Shown here one piece after another: positions 51,420 through 59,816 of a DNA stretch of 64,000 bases (position 1 is its first letter; the number at the start of each line of letters is the position of its first letter). The stretch is from NCBI RefSeq assembly GCF_036227205.1, contig NZ_CP109442.1:2046001-2110000 (forward strand). Reading direction: 5' to 3'. This stretch comes from Amycolatopsis sp. NBC_01480 (GTDB taxonomy: Bacteria; Actinomycetota; Actinomycetes; Mycobacteriales; Pseudonocardiaceae). The position numbers and the translations under genes were made by a program. The notes under the pieces were generated by a model that was not told the DNA's origin, did no database searches, and worked only from the letters and a program-made list of their open reading frames with translations.

Positions 51420-51749
51420 TTATGCGGGCCGCGTTAGGCCGTCTTCTTCAGCTACCGCCTCAGCAGCGCTTGAATAGATAGCATCGCTCGCTTGCGAAAG
51501 AAGCTGCCAGTGGGCAATCTCGTGGCGCTCAGCCCGAGTCATCAGCTCAAACCAATTCACTGAGTGAACTGCTTGCATGATTTCTACCATTCGGCGAGCT
51601 TCCTCAGTAGAACTCGACGGCCAGTGACTAGCAATTGCCGCCTCGACTTCTCGCACTTCTGACGACGCAAGGGAACGACCCGATCTGCGGGCGGTTAGTA
51701 CATCTTCATAAATTTCATTGATACTACGCATAAGCATGTCTTTGTGCAC
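51420..51749 (-). CDS. Small helical hypothetical protein, about 105-109 aa
   Basis: Start at 51749 or a nearby ATG at 51737 (MLMRSINEIYEDVLTARRSG). It is helical and acidic, with SWFELMTRAERHEI-like and SQASDAIYSSAAEAVAEEDG segments. It is convergent with the small gene at 51173 across the shared terminator. Unknown family. Confidence 0.5.
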   Translation of the reverse strand: MHKDMLMRSINEIYEDVLTARRSGRSLASSEVREVEAAIASHWPSSSTEEARRMVEIMQAVHSVNWFELMTRAERHEIAHWQLLSQASDAIYSSAAEAVAEEDGLTRPA

Positions 51750-52247
51750 GAGGCTGATTTTATATATGACGATAAAGGTGGAGCGGTCAGGCCCGAACTG
51801 ACCATGCGAACGTCCTACGGCTCAACTGTGCACATGTCGATTACCCGCAGGCTTTTATACGCAAAATAAACAACTTGCATGGCGGCGATCCCACGCCCCT
51901 TCGCCCCATTAATAGCATAACAACGTGTTGCAAGATCGTCGAGTCAACAGGGCTAGCTGACACTCGCCCAGATGGCCATCGGCTCAAGCGCCGAGGAGCC
52001 TACACAGCGCAACCGCCGGCTTGCCAAATCTGCGGCGAACCGTCACCAGCCTGGTCGGGTCTCGCTGGGAGCCGTGATCCAGCCTGTCGACGACCACCTT
52101 CCGCTTACTCCACCTGGGTGACGAGGCTTGCAATCTGAGTGAAGTACTTCCGGCATAGCGGGTGCTAGCTACACTGAGCGCACGGCATGACACAGATACG
52201 AGACACAGGGAGCGCGTGCGCGGGGGCGCAGTGGTAGGGGGAGATCG
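51750..52247. other. About 500 bp without a supported gene
   Basis: The AT-rich first 150 bases look promoter-like. The remaining open frames on either strand (such as the 87-codon frame from 51875) lack an RBS and protein-like composition. The GC-rich part beside 52000-52140 may be a fragment of a lost gene. Confidence 0.45.
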
Positions 52248-52922
52248 TTGACCACCGGAGGGGAGGCCGCTGGTGCTCGGCATGCGCTGGTTCGGCTGGA
52301 CGATGCACCTGAGCGGCTGCCAGATCTGCTGTTTGTGCTGGTAACACCACCCGAGGGTGGTCAGCCTGGCGGGGTCGAGGTGCGGCGGACTATCCGGCAG
52401 GACAAGGCCGTCACCGTCTACAGCGCGATTGATCTGCTCGTCGGTGCCTGCGGGGCGGGGCAGCCGTGGGAGCAGATCACCCGCGACCAGCTGATCGCAT
52501 TCTGCGAGGAGCTGAAGGTCAGCACGATCATCCTGGACGCCGTGCTGGATGTCGTACCTCGTTATCCCGAGGTCGACAGCCGGGATCAGCCACCGCTTGA
52601 AGAACTCGAGCCGCTAGAGGAGCACGACAGCTACCTGTATGTGCCCTCGCGGCCGGTGCGCGAAGGTCAGTATGTGGTGGAACTGGAGCTGCAACCCGAC
52701 CCGAGGGGTCGCCCTATCCTGCTGGCCTACACGTCGTCCGAGCTGCTGGTTCACGGCTGTGGGGAGCACCAGCCATGGGTTGCAATCCACACCGACGATA
52801 TTGCCGACGTGGCCGAGGAATCCGGTGCCTACGGGGTGCTCCTCAACCCCGTCTTGGCTGACGAATCGCGCCATGCTGGGCCTGTGCACAACTGGAATTC
52901 GCGCTCGATCGGAGGGAACTGA
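52248..52922 (+). CDS. SAV_915-like hypothetical protein, 224 aa
   Basis: TTG start with GGGGGAG upstream. Two similar halves: residues about 15-100 (ERLPDLLFVLVTPPEGGQPG, VYSAIDLLVGACGAGQPWEQ) and 120-215 (HDSYLYVPSRPVREGQYVVE, YTSSELLVHGCGEHQPWVAI), each ending in a G-CG--QPW box. This duplicated pattern is known from actinobacterial proteins of unknown function next to WXG100-like genes. It is the first gene of a four-gene module and the stop is two bases before the next start. Confidence 0.6.
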   Translation: MTTGGEAAGARHALVRLDDAPERLPDLLFVLVTPPEGGQPGGVEVRRTIRQDKAVTVYSAIDLLVGACGAGQPWEQITRDQLIAFCEELKVSTIILDAVLDVVPRYPEVDSRDQPPLEELEPLEEHDSYLYVPSRPVREGQYVVELELQPDPRGRPILLAYTSSELLVHGCGEHQPWVAIHTDDIADVAEESGAYGVLLNPVLADESRHAGPVHNWNSRSIGGN

Positions 52923-52923
52923 C

Positions 52924-53268
52924 GTGAGTGGGCCATACGGGGAAAGCGCGGGATACAGCTTCACCCCCGACGCGCTGAACAGCATCGTTGGGCAGTTGCG
53001 GCAGGGTGAGCAGGAACTTGACAGGGTGACGTCTGGTGTCGTGAGGGGCGTTGACGCCGGAGCCTCGTCGGCAGCAGTTGGAACGGTGCTCTCAGACATC
53101 GTGCAGATGGCGACCGCTTGTGCTGGCGTGACCGGCGGCACCGCGGCCAAGGTGCACGCCGCCAACGGCGCGTACGACAATATTGAGAACGATGCAGCCG
53201 GCCAAGTGACACTTAGCGGGCAGCAGAACACACCCGACAGCCGCCGCGAAGACCACGTGCACGGGTAG
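52924..53268 (+). CDS. ESX/WXG100-like small helical protein, 114 aa
   Basis: GTG 52924 with GGAGGG 7 bases upstream. Helical hairpin design: FTPDALNSIVGQLRQGEQEL, a Gly turn, SDIVQMATACAGVTGGTAAK and a polar tail. The size and heptads fit a type VII secretion-type partner or chaperone of the next, larger WXG protein, though no WxG tripeptide is present. No T7 ATPase (EccC) is in the window. Confidence 0.6.
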   Translation: MSGPYGESAGYSFTPDALNSIVGQLRQGEQELDRVTSGVVRGVDAGASSAAVGTVLSDIVQMATACAGVTGGTAAKVHAANGAYDNIENDAAGQVTLSGQQNTPDSRREDHVHG

Positions 53269-53277
53269 AGGGTACTC

Positions 53278-54513
53278 ATGGGACAGGCGCTCAACACCAC
53301 GGTTAATGGGTCGTCCGGCACCTGCGTGGCTGCCGCCGACTGGCTGCACACGGTGGCAGACGCGGGACACCGCGCGGCGGGCAACGTCCGTTCCGCTCAC
53401 ACCACCGCTGAAGCTGGCTGGCAAGGACCCGCGAGCCAGGCTTTCATGGACGCGATCAACAACGTCGACGTCGTCTCCGACGAGATGGGCGAATGGGCGA
53501 CTCGCACCGAGCGCGGTTTGCGCGACTTCGCCTCGTCGCTGGACGCGGTAGTTGCCAGCATGCAGGACGCCCTCGCCAAAGCCACCGCGGGCGGCTTGGC
53601 TGTGCAAGGGCCGTTCATCGTCGAGCCCGATCCGATCACGACGCCTCAGCCAGGCACGCCCATTAAGGTGTGCATGGCGAACAATGTCACCGGGATCGTC
53701 GGCACCTACGGCGGGGACATCAAGGCGTACAACGCCGAAGTAGCCGTCTACAACGGCAAGGTGGCCGTCTACAACACCTGCAAATCAATCGTCGATGCGG
53801 CTCGTACCGCTGAGGGCAACGCCCACGGAGCACTCCGGCAGGCCATCCAGCCGCCTCCGCAGGGACCACAGATTGACACGTACCAGGTCGGCACTACCAC
53901 GATCTCCCGAGTCAACGGGTACATCAAGACCTTCGAGAACCCTCGCGCGGAGAACCTTCTTAAAGCGCAGCGCTCTGACGCTGCCGGGAAGTTCTTCGAC
54001 AGTTGGGCGCTCGGCACCCAAAGTACCTGGACTGAAGCTGACAAAGACCTGGTCAAGTGGGCTGGCGACGAGGCCCGCAGCAACAAGGCCGCTTACGAAA
54101 CTAAAGCTCAGCAGTACGGCCAATACGTCGAAAAAGTGCCCGAGCCGATCCGCAAACTCATTTCGGCGTATCCCGGCAAAAGCTTAATTCACAATCTCCC
54201 CGATGACGCCAGCATGGGCCTCAAAGCAGGCCAGAAACTCCTTCGTGGCATGCCGTACGTCGGCAGTCTCATCACCGCCGGGACCGAAGCGTTCAGCGCC
54301 GCGAAGGGTGAGCAGAGCTGGGGCAAGGCAGCGGCCGACACTGGCGGCATTATCGGCGGTGGTGCGCTCGGCGGCATTGGCGCCAGCGCGCTGGCCGGCG
54401 CGCTCTACGGTGCACCCCTCGGCCCCGTCGGCTCGTTCGTCGTGGGTACGGTCGGCGGGATTGCCGGAGCCATCGGTGGGCAAGCTGTTGCAGATTGGCT
54501 GGTGCCGAGTTGA
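53278..54513 (+). CDS. WXG100-domain protein with glycine-zipper C-terminus, candidate toxin
   Basis: 411 aa. N-terminal about 100 residues are WXG100-like (TTAEAGWQGPASQAFMDAI contains the WxG turn, followed by WATRTERGLRDFASSLDAVV). Residues 100-330 are helical and unknown. The last 70 residues are a strongly glycine-zippered membrane stretch (GGIIGGGALGGIGASALAGA, VGSFVVGTVGGIAGAIGGQ), as in pore-forming or membrane-inserting toxins. The next gene encodes a two-helix membrane protein and overlaps it by four bases, as an immunity gene might. Toxin activity is inference. Confidence 0.65.
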   Translation: MGQALNTTVNGSSGTCVAAADWLHTVADAGHRAAGNVRSAHTTAEAGWQGPASQAFMDAINNVDVVSDEMGEWATRTERGLRDFASSLDAVVASMQDALAKATAGGLAVQGPFIVEPDPITTPQPGTPIKVCMANNVTGIVGTYGGDIKAYNAEVAVYNGKVAVYNTCKSIVDAARTAEGNAHGALRQAIQPPPQGPQIDTYQVGTTTISRVNGYIKTFENPRAENLLKAQRSDAAGKFFDSWALGTQSTWTEADKDLVKWAGDEARSNKAAYETKAQQYGQYVEKVPEPIRKLISAYPGKSLIHNLPDDASMGLKAGQKLLRGMPYVGSLITAGTEAFSAAKGEQSWGKAAADTGGIIGGGALGGIGASALAGALYGAPLGPVGSFVVGTVGGIAGAIGGQAVADWLVPS

Positions 54514-55253
54514 GCGAGAGGCCAGAGCACGTGACACCCCATCCACCTGAGGGTGACGAGCCACCGTTGGAGAGCTTGCCGCCGCGTCCTGACAGCGAGA
54601 TCGGTGAACCGTTCCCGCCGCATGGCCTGTCCTACATGCGCGGTGACGCACCCGACCCCGAGTTTGACTCGAACCGTGAACGACGGCTGTCGCGGAAGCC
54701 ACTGCCACCGCCCGGCCTCGGCCCGGTCCTGGCGTGGCACCGGGAAAGTCCTCGGGGCAAGGTTGTCCTGGTCCTGAGTGGTGTCGGGTTAATGCTGGTC
54801 ATCGTGGCCGCAATCTCCGTTTTCAGCGGGAGCGGCCTGTCAGCGTTCACCTACTGGCAGATGTGGGTGTTCGTGGTCGTCGGCACCGTGCTGATGTCCA
54901 GCCCCTTCAGCTCTATGACCTATGCCGCAGGAGCCGACTGGCTTCTCGTCGAACGGACCCGCTGGGGCATCAAGAAGCGCATGTGGGTGGACCTCTACGA
55001 GCTGACCAAAATCGACGCTTCTTACGGCGGCACTACGTTTCACCTGTGGCTCTACGACAAGGACCTCGGGTTCGGCCGAAGTCTCGAAGAACTCCAGCGC
55101 GACCGCAAAATTTGGGATCTCGTCTACAACGGGATCTTGCATTCGGTGGCCAACGGTGCTCAGGTCAGCGTCCAGGCCATTGGCATACTCAAGCTCAACG
55201 AGACTCCGGCGCTGCGGCTGCGGGAGTCGGCCCGGTCGTCTGGGGAGGAGTAG
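54510..55253 (+). CDS. Two-helix membrane protein, possible immunity protein
   Basis: About 247 aa from TTG 54510 (TTGA overlap); a TTG at 54495 is an alternative. The N-terminal 75 residues are Pro- and Glu-rich. Two membrane helices follow (VVLVLSGVGLMLVIVAAISV and WQMWVFVVVGTVLMSSPF), then a cytoplasmic domain with LYELTKIDASYGGTTFHLWL and a helical C-terminus. Tight coupling to the glycine-zipper protein suggests a partner or immunity role. Family not recognised. Confidence 0.6.
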   Translation: MSERPEHVTPHPPEGDEPPLESLPPRPDSEIGEPFPPHGLSYMRGDAPDPEFDSNRERRLSRKPLPPPGLGPVLAWHRESPRGKVVLVLSGVGLMLVIVAAISVFSGSGLSAFTYWQMWVFVVVGTVLMSSPFSSMTYAAGADWLLVERTRWGIKKRMWVDLYELTKIDASYGGTTFHLWLYDKDLGFGRSLEELQRDRKIWDLVYNGILHSVANGAQVSVQAIGILKLNETPALRLRESARSSGEE

Positions 55254-55291
55254 AGGGGCACGATAGCACACCGCTCGTCTGATGACCTCCG

Positions 55292-58200
55292 CTAAAACGC
55301 AAGAATTCCAAAAGGCGACACTTGACCTTCTAGGACTCGCTTACACCACGGAAGAATCGACACTTCTCTCTCCTCAAAGGCGTCATCAAGGATCGACGGT
55401 ATCGATTCCACCTCTAGCAATGACTGTAGAGTTCCGTAATCCTGGTCCGATCTGTCAACACAACTTACGATAAAGTGAGCCGCGGCGACTGCCTCATGGT
55501 GTAGGTATCTAAAGGTCGATTCTCTTGCGATCGCCGCCACGGTGCCAGCCGATGAAATGAAAGTACGCGCTTGTGCTAGCGTAAGTTCGCCGGGCGCTCG
55601 AAGTGCGTTCAATTTCAAGTGAAGTAGGTCTGCCCGCAACGCAAGTTCGATGTCGTTATCCTCGCGTGCCAGTTTCCGCAGAGCATTGCAACGTGTCGCG
55701 CAGGCGGGATAGTCATTATTCCTAGCTGCATCATAACGTATTTGGTCGTAGTGCTCACTAAAGCTCCGTGGCTCTCGGGAGTCTAGAACTGGAATCCAAA
55801 AGTAGTAGAATTGATGATTCTCTGCGTAGGCTTTCTGGAACTCGTCATGTCTTGAGTTAACGGCAAATAACTTGATGAGGTCAGTGACAGCTGCTTGAGC
55901 CGTCACCCTCGCCAATGCTGCGTTAGCTTCCATACTCAGGAGGGGCAGGCCGGTCTTACTGAACTGGCCATAGTCCTGGAACTTAGCAATTTCTTCATTA
56001 CTTAGCGCACCCATCTCAGATTGAATATTCCAACGTCCTTCACTGCCAGTGATTGTCGTAGCATGACGTGCCCCGCTGAGCGCAAAAGCCTTACCGCAAA
56101 TATTACTGGCTTGTTGCTCACCTTTTCCAAACGCATCGCGTGCCCAGAGGTACAGTTCGGTGGCGTTCTTCCAATCTCCCTCTTTGGCCCTGGCTTCTGC
56201 TGCTCGAAGAAAAGCCTCTCCGAGCCAAAGGCTCGGCGGCTCAGGCCAACTCCACAGCAGTTGCATAGTGGCGAAGGCGAATGTAAATAGTTCTGCTGCT
56301 GGTTTAATCTTGACAATTAGCAAGGCATCGTTCTCAAGTAGCCGTGCCCATACTCGGTGTTCGAGATCATCGTCGTTAACATTTTGATTCGCCACGCCGG
56401 CTATCGCGTGCAAATTTGTCGCATATCGTAGGTGATCGCCGTCACTAGCGTAATCGCTTGCAGCTGAGGCGTAGGCCAGTTCCGCATGATCGAGATCAAG
56501 ATCTTTTAATTGTCCAAGCGCTTTCTTTGACGCTTCGGGCAACGCACCGCCTGTGTAGAGAATTTGCCAGACATGCAATAGACGGCCTCTCTGGTCGAAG
56601 GCTTGGTTGTGAATTCCATCAAACTTACCAAGGATGGTAACGACCCGACCAAGGTTGCAGTCGTACCGCTCGTCGTCAGAGATACTCGATAGTCGGTTTA
56701 AAGCACAGTCAACGTGGGCATATTCACCGTTGATTGCACCTTGCAGCGCCCGGCCTATCAGGGCATCAGGCACCGAAAAACCGAAGGCTGCCAAAATTGA
56801 GATGATGGCGTCCTGCTTCATGTCTCCTGCAAGTAGAACACCGACTAGTTGGTGCGTCAGGCTATGCATACGCCATTGCTCGTCATCGCTTTTCAAGAGC
56901 CGCAACCGTCGCAACTCGGCGAAGCCTACAGCGAACGGATAGCCGGGTGTCGTAGGTGCGACACCAAGTCGAGTTAGAAGAATGTCGTGACTGTCGGATA
57001 GCAGTGACAATGGAATAGCGTACGACAAGGTCTGCGCCAGCAGCCACAGCAGCAGCAAAGCTTCCGGGCATTCATCAGTTAGCCGATTGAGCATCTCTAA
57101 GTAGATAAACGTCAATGAACGCTCTGTGCTTGAACCAGGCCGGGAATCATAGGCTACGCCCGCCTGTAACTGTTGTTGCGCGACAAATACTGGCACCTGC
57201 ATCCATCCGTCGTTGATAAGGCCGGAGGCATGGTCGATTGCTAGCGGCAAGTTGTGCAACTCAACCGCCAACAGTGAGCACTCGTCATCGGTTGCCCGTT
57301 CCGGCTCGATAAGCATCCGGGCAAGCCCTGCCGCCTCGGCAGGCAGCATCTCGTCAACTTCGACGAGGCGATACGGGCATCGTAAGGCTAGCTCGCCGTA
57401 GTTAGAAGTGAGCACAAAGAGAGTGGTTGGCTTGTGCGAGATGATCGCTTCTACGATCTCGCCGTCGGCCACGTCGTCCAACAGGACAACCGGCTGGCCG
57501 TTCTTTGGGTTGGCAATGTAGCTCGTGAAGTCGCGCGCTAACTGCGCGTCTTCACGTCCGACAGTTGGTATGTCGCGTAGGGAAAGCTCACGGGCAATGG
57601 ACTGATACAAGGCACTAGAAGATGAGGCATCAAGGCGGAAGGAATCACGCCCACTGGCTTCCATCTGGGCAACAAGTTCGCTAGCTAGCCTTGATTTGCC
57701 CGTACCGCGGCTTCCTACGAAACATACGACGCCTTGGGGGAGTTCTTTGGCGGCTTGCCAGAATTTCTGTTCGAGCGGCTCGCGGTGAATGAAGGTGCTG
57801 ACCTTGTCGGCATCTTTAGGTGGCAACTTTGCGAGTGTGGGCTCAGTTACGTCACCAGGACACAGGTGTGCGGCAATCTTCTGGCAAGCATCTGCAAAAT
57901 CTTTTTGACCAGCACTGACCTGGACTCGATATTTTTCGACTGAGTGGCGCGCAAGGTACTGTTTGCGCGCTGTGAGATCTCCAGTCAAGGTTTCATCTTG
58001 AAGAAGATTAAAGTACACCCGCACAAGATTGCGATACTGCTCGATCTTGTCGGCGAGACTCAATGAGCGGCGAGTTCCGTCCCGTGGTTGCAGCTGATCA
58101 ATGCGTTCGCCCAGAGTTTCGGCAAGGGTATTCCACAGGCGTCCGGGCGTCTGATCTAGATCGAGGCCAAGCACTTTGGCGAGAGCAGCACCCTTGCCCT

Positions 58201-58309
58201 GAAGGAATTTTACAAAGTCTTCGTCAGACCGCGCCGCACCCTCGTCTTTCGCGAAAGAACGCAGGCTGTTATAGACCTCTGCAAAAGTGGCTCCCGCACT
58301 CTCGGTCAC
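55292..58309 (-). CDS. NB-ARC/STAND-type ATPase, 1005 aa, candidate defence NLR
   Basis: Domains in order: N-terminal helical unknown region 1-170; P-loop ATPase with Walker A FVGSRGTGKSRLA (199-206 core), Walker B QPVVLLDDV (273-280), a sensor FVLTSNYGEL near 298, GLPL-like NLPLAIDHASGLI (353-365) and an MHD-like RMHSLTHQLVG (480-490). The C-terminal half is helical repeat, possibly TPR-like. This layout is that of AfsR/NLR STAND proteins with an unassigned effector in place of BTAD, as in bacterial antiphage NLRs. It is AT-richer than the chromosome side. It is divergent from the gene at 58418. Defence is inferred from architecture and mobile-element context. Confidence 0.75.
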   Translation of the reverse strand: MTESAGATFAEVYNSLRSFAKDEGAARSDEDFVKFLQGKGAALAKVLGLDLDQTPGRLWNTLAETLGERIDQLQPRDGTRRSLSLADKIEQYRNLVRVYFNLLQDETLTGDLTARKQYLARHSVEKYRVQVSAGQKDFADACQKIAAHLCPGDVTEPTLAKLPPKDADKVSTFIHREPLEQKFWQAAKELPQGVVCFVGSRGTGKSRLASELVAQMEASGRDSFRLDASSSSALYQSIARELSLRDIPTVGREDAQLARDFTSYIANPKNGQPVVLLDDVADGEIVEAIISHKPTTLFVLTSNYGELALRCPYRLVEVDEMLPAEAAGLARMLIEPERATDDECSLLAVELHNLPLAIDHASGLINDGWMQVPVFVAQQQLQAGVAYDSRPGSSTERSLTFIYLEMLNRLTDECPEALLLLWLLAQTLSYAIPLSLLSDSHDILLTRLGVAPTTPGYPFAVGFAELRRLRLLKSDDEQWRMHSLTHQLVGVLLAGDMKQDAIISILAAFGFSVPDALIGRALQGAINGEYAHVDCALNRLSSISDDERYDCNLGRVVTILGKFDGIHNQAFDQRGRLLHVWQILYTGGALPEASKKALGQLKDLDLDHAELAYASAASDYASDGDHLRYATNLHAIAGVANQNVNDDDLEHRVWARLLENDALLIVKIKPAAELFTFAFATMQLLWSWPEPPSLWLGEAFLRAAEARAKEGDWKNATELYLWARDAFGKGEQQASNICGKAFALSGARHATTITGSEGRWNIQSEMGALSNEEIAKFQDYGQFSKTGLPLLSMEANAALARVTAQAAVTDLIKLFAVNSRHDEFQKAYAENHQFYYFWIPVLDSREPRSFSEHYDQIRYDAARNNDYPACATRCNALRKLAREDNDIELALRADLLHLKLNALRAPGELTLAQARTFISSAGTVAAIARESTFRYLHHEAVAAAHFIVSCVDRSDQDYGTLQSLLEVESIPSILDDAFEEREVSILPWCKRVLEGQVSPFGILAF

Positions 58310-58394
58310 GCAACCATCCTCCCTGCCCCAAAGTACGAACTATACCCTAGGTGCCTTGCAAGAGTTTTGACATATATTTACTGAAATGTTACAA

Positions 58395-58421
58395 ACATAA
58401 CAGTAAAGGCAACTGTTATGT
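58395..58421. promoter_or_regulatory. Perfect 10-bp inverted repeat spanning RBS and ATG
   Basis: ACATAACAGT-N7-ACTGTTATGT. The loop carries AAAGG and the right arm contains the ATG at 58418-58420. A third TGTTA half-site lies at 58387-58391. A TTGACA box is present about 30 bases farther upstream. It may be a repressor operator or an RNA hairpin gating translation. Confidence 0.6.
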
Positions 58422-58801
58422 CAGAAAATAGTCCACGAAAACGTCGAGAATATGAATTTGTTCAGCGATACACATCTAACGATCCCAGAAGCGAAGAAGC
58501 GACCGCAGCGCGAGGCGGTGCGCCACCGACGCCAATGGAGTTGGCTGTGTGGTTTAAGCGCGTACCCGGACCAAGGTTTGACTCTTACGACGTGGAGACA
58601 CTCGCAGGATTGATTGAACGTGACGAAGTGCCACCCGATTTTGACGTAAACCTATTTTATCAGCAGATGGCACAACCTCGGCCTGCCGACCGCCAGATCG
58701 GCCACTCGCCACAAGTTCCACCGGAAGCGGAGCCTGCTCAGCCTGAGTATCCAGCTGCACCGCAACCGCCGACTGACCCGTACGACCCAACTGGTCAGTA
58801 G
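58418..58801 (+). CDS. Hypothetical protein, 127 aa, Pro-rich C-terminus
   Basis: ATG 58418 lies in the right arm of an inverted repeat and the RBS AAAGG is in its loop. The N-terminal half is globular (TPMELAVWFKRVPGPRFDSY, YDVETLAGLIERDEVPPDFD) and the C-terminal 50 residues are Pro/Gln/Ala-rich and probably disordered. Divergent from the NLR gene. Family unknown; it may regulate transfer functions. Confidence 0.55.
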   Translation: MSENSPRKRREYEFVQRYTSNDPRSEEATAARGGAPPTPMELAVWFKRVPGPRFDSYDVETLAGLIERDEVPPDFDVNLFYQQMAQPRPADRQIGHSPQVPPEAEPAQPEYPAAPQPPTDPYDPTGQ

Positions 58802-58997
58802 CCTCCGTGCGTTGCGGCCAAAGCACCTTTGACCTGCGCAAACGTAGTGGTCACAAGCGGCGGCCAGCCTACGACCGGTCATAACTCGATTCGGCGGCCG
58901 CCTCCTGGTCTAGTAGTTGGCGTCAGGCAGTCACGGCAACCAAGCGTCCGCCGGAACTGCATCCCCCGCTCAGAGGTAGGGGAGGTGTACACCTCAC

Positions 58998-59243
58998 ATG
59001 AAGCAAGGTTCTGGCTCCATCATCGGCCGTGTTGTCGGCATTGTTGCTGGCCTCTTGGTACTCGGGCTGTTTTTGCGGCTCATTGCGGGCATCCTTACCC
59101 CGGTGTTGCCCGCCGCGTTGTGGCAGGCCATTTCGGCCGGCTGGGACAACCTGTTCGGCATGGTTAGCCCAGCACTTCCGGCCATTGGAGCCGCGGTTGT
59201 CCTCGGTGGCATTTGCTGGGTTGTCGTCGGCCGACGCCGCTAG
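58998..59243 (+). CDS. Small two-helix membrane protein, 81 aa
   Basis: MKQGSGSIIGRVVGIVAGLL, then hydrophobic stretches ending in AAVVLGGICWVVVGRRR, so two membrane helices with a basic end. First of a run of short overlapping genes feeding the transfer operon. Family unknown. Confidence 0.55.
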   Translation: MKQGSGSIIGRVVGIVAGLLVLGLFLRLIAGILTPVLPAALWQAISAGWDNLFGMVSPALPAIGAAVVLGGICWVVVGRRR

Positions 59244-59287
59244 CCCTCTCGTCGTCTTTATTATTCTCATCCTCGTTGGAGACTTTC

Positions 59288-59431
59288 ATGTTCTTCTTTA
59301 TGCTGCTATTTTTCTGCCCGTTCGCCTTGTGGATCTTCCTTTCGGTGCTCAGCCACGTCATGGTCTGGCTGGTGGTGGTTGGGGTGCTGGTGCTGGCCGT
59401 CTGGCTGGTTGTGCGCATGGTCAAGCGGTGA
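59288..59431 (+). CDS. Very small hydrophobic protein, 47 aa
   Basis: ATG 59288, with GGAG seven bases upstream. Almost entirely membrane-embedded (FFMLLFFCPFALWIFLSVLS, VVVGVLVLAVWLVVRMVKR). It overlaps the next gene start (GTGA). Likely part of a membrane complex of the element. Confidence 0.55.
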   Translation: MFFFMLLFFCPFALWIFLSVLSHVMVWLVVVGVLVLAVWLVVRMVKR

Positions 59432-59553
59432 CCACTGAGGTGCTGGTGCTGGTTGCCAGCTCGGCCGGCTACATCATCGGCCGAGGGCACCAGTGGTTTC
59501 GTACCGCCCGCTACCTGATGGGCACCGACAAGAAGAAGGGAGTCCGCAAGTGA
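59428..59553 (+). CDS. Small protein, 41 aa
   Basis: GTG 59428, GTGA overlap on both sides. One short hydrophobic stretch (VLVLVASSAGYIIG) and a basic tail ending MGTDKKKGVRK. Too short to classify; the coupled position makes it likely real. Confidence 0.5.
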   Translation: MTTEVLVLVASSAGYIIGRGHQWFRTARYLMGTDKKKGVRK

Positions 59554-59816
59554 ACAGTACCCCGAACCCGCCCCCAACTGGTGATCTGGCAGTCCAGCTG
59601 CGGCGGTTGAGCAAGCTGCTGGCGTCGACGGTTGAGCGGCTGGAGAAAGCAGAGGAAACCACAGCGCTCACCTTGTTCATCCAGGACGAGCTGTGCCAGC
59701 ACGTCGAGCGGCTGCTCGACTACGTCGCCGAGCACCGCAAGCAGGTGCGGGCCACCGTGATGGCCGCCGATGTGTTCGCCAATCCGACGGCACACGAGGA
59801 ATACCAACCCGAATGA
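59550..59816 (+). CDS. Small helical protein, 88 aa
   Basis: GTG 59550 overlapping the previous stop. Helical after a Pro-rich N-terminus: LRRLSKLLASTVERLEKAEE and ELCQHVERLLDYVAEHRKQV, suggesting a coiled-coil or relaxosome accessory protein. It overlaps the MT-A70 start (ATGA). Confidence 0.55.
   Translation: MNSTPNPPPTGDLAVQLRRLSKLLASTVERLEKAEETTALTLFIQDELCQHVERLLDYVAEHRKQVRATVMAADVFANPTAHEEYQPE

Noticed and set aside
51875..52138. 87-codon ORF with CQICGEPSP
   Set aside because: One Cys pair is not enough for a zinc finger; no RBS, poor codon use, in a stretch with no other support.
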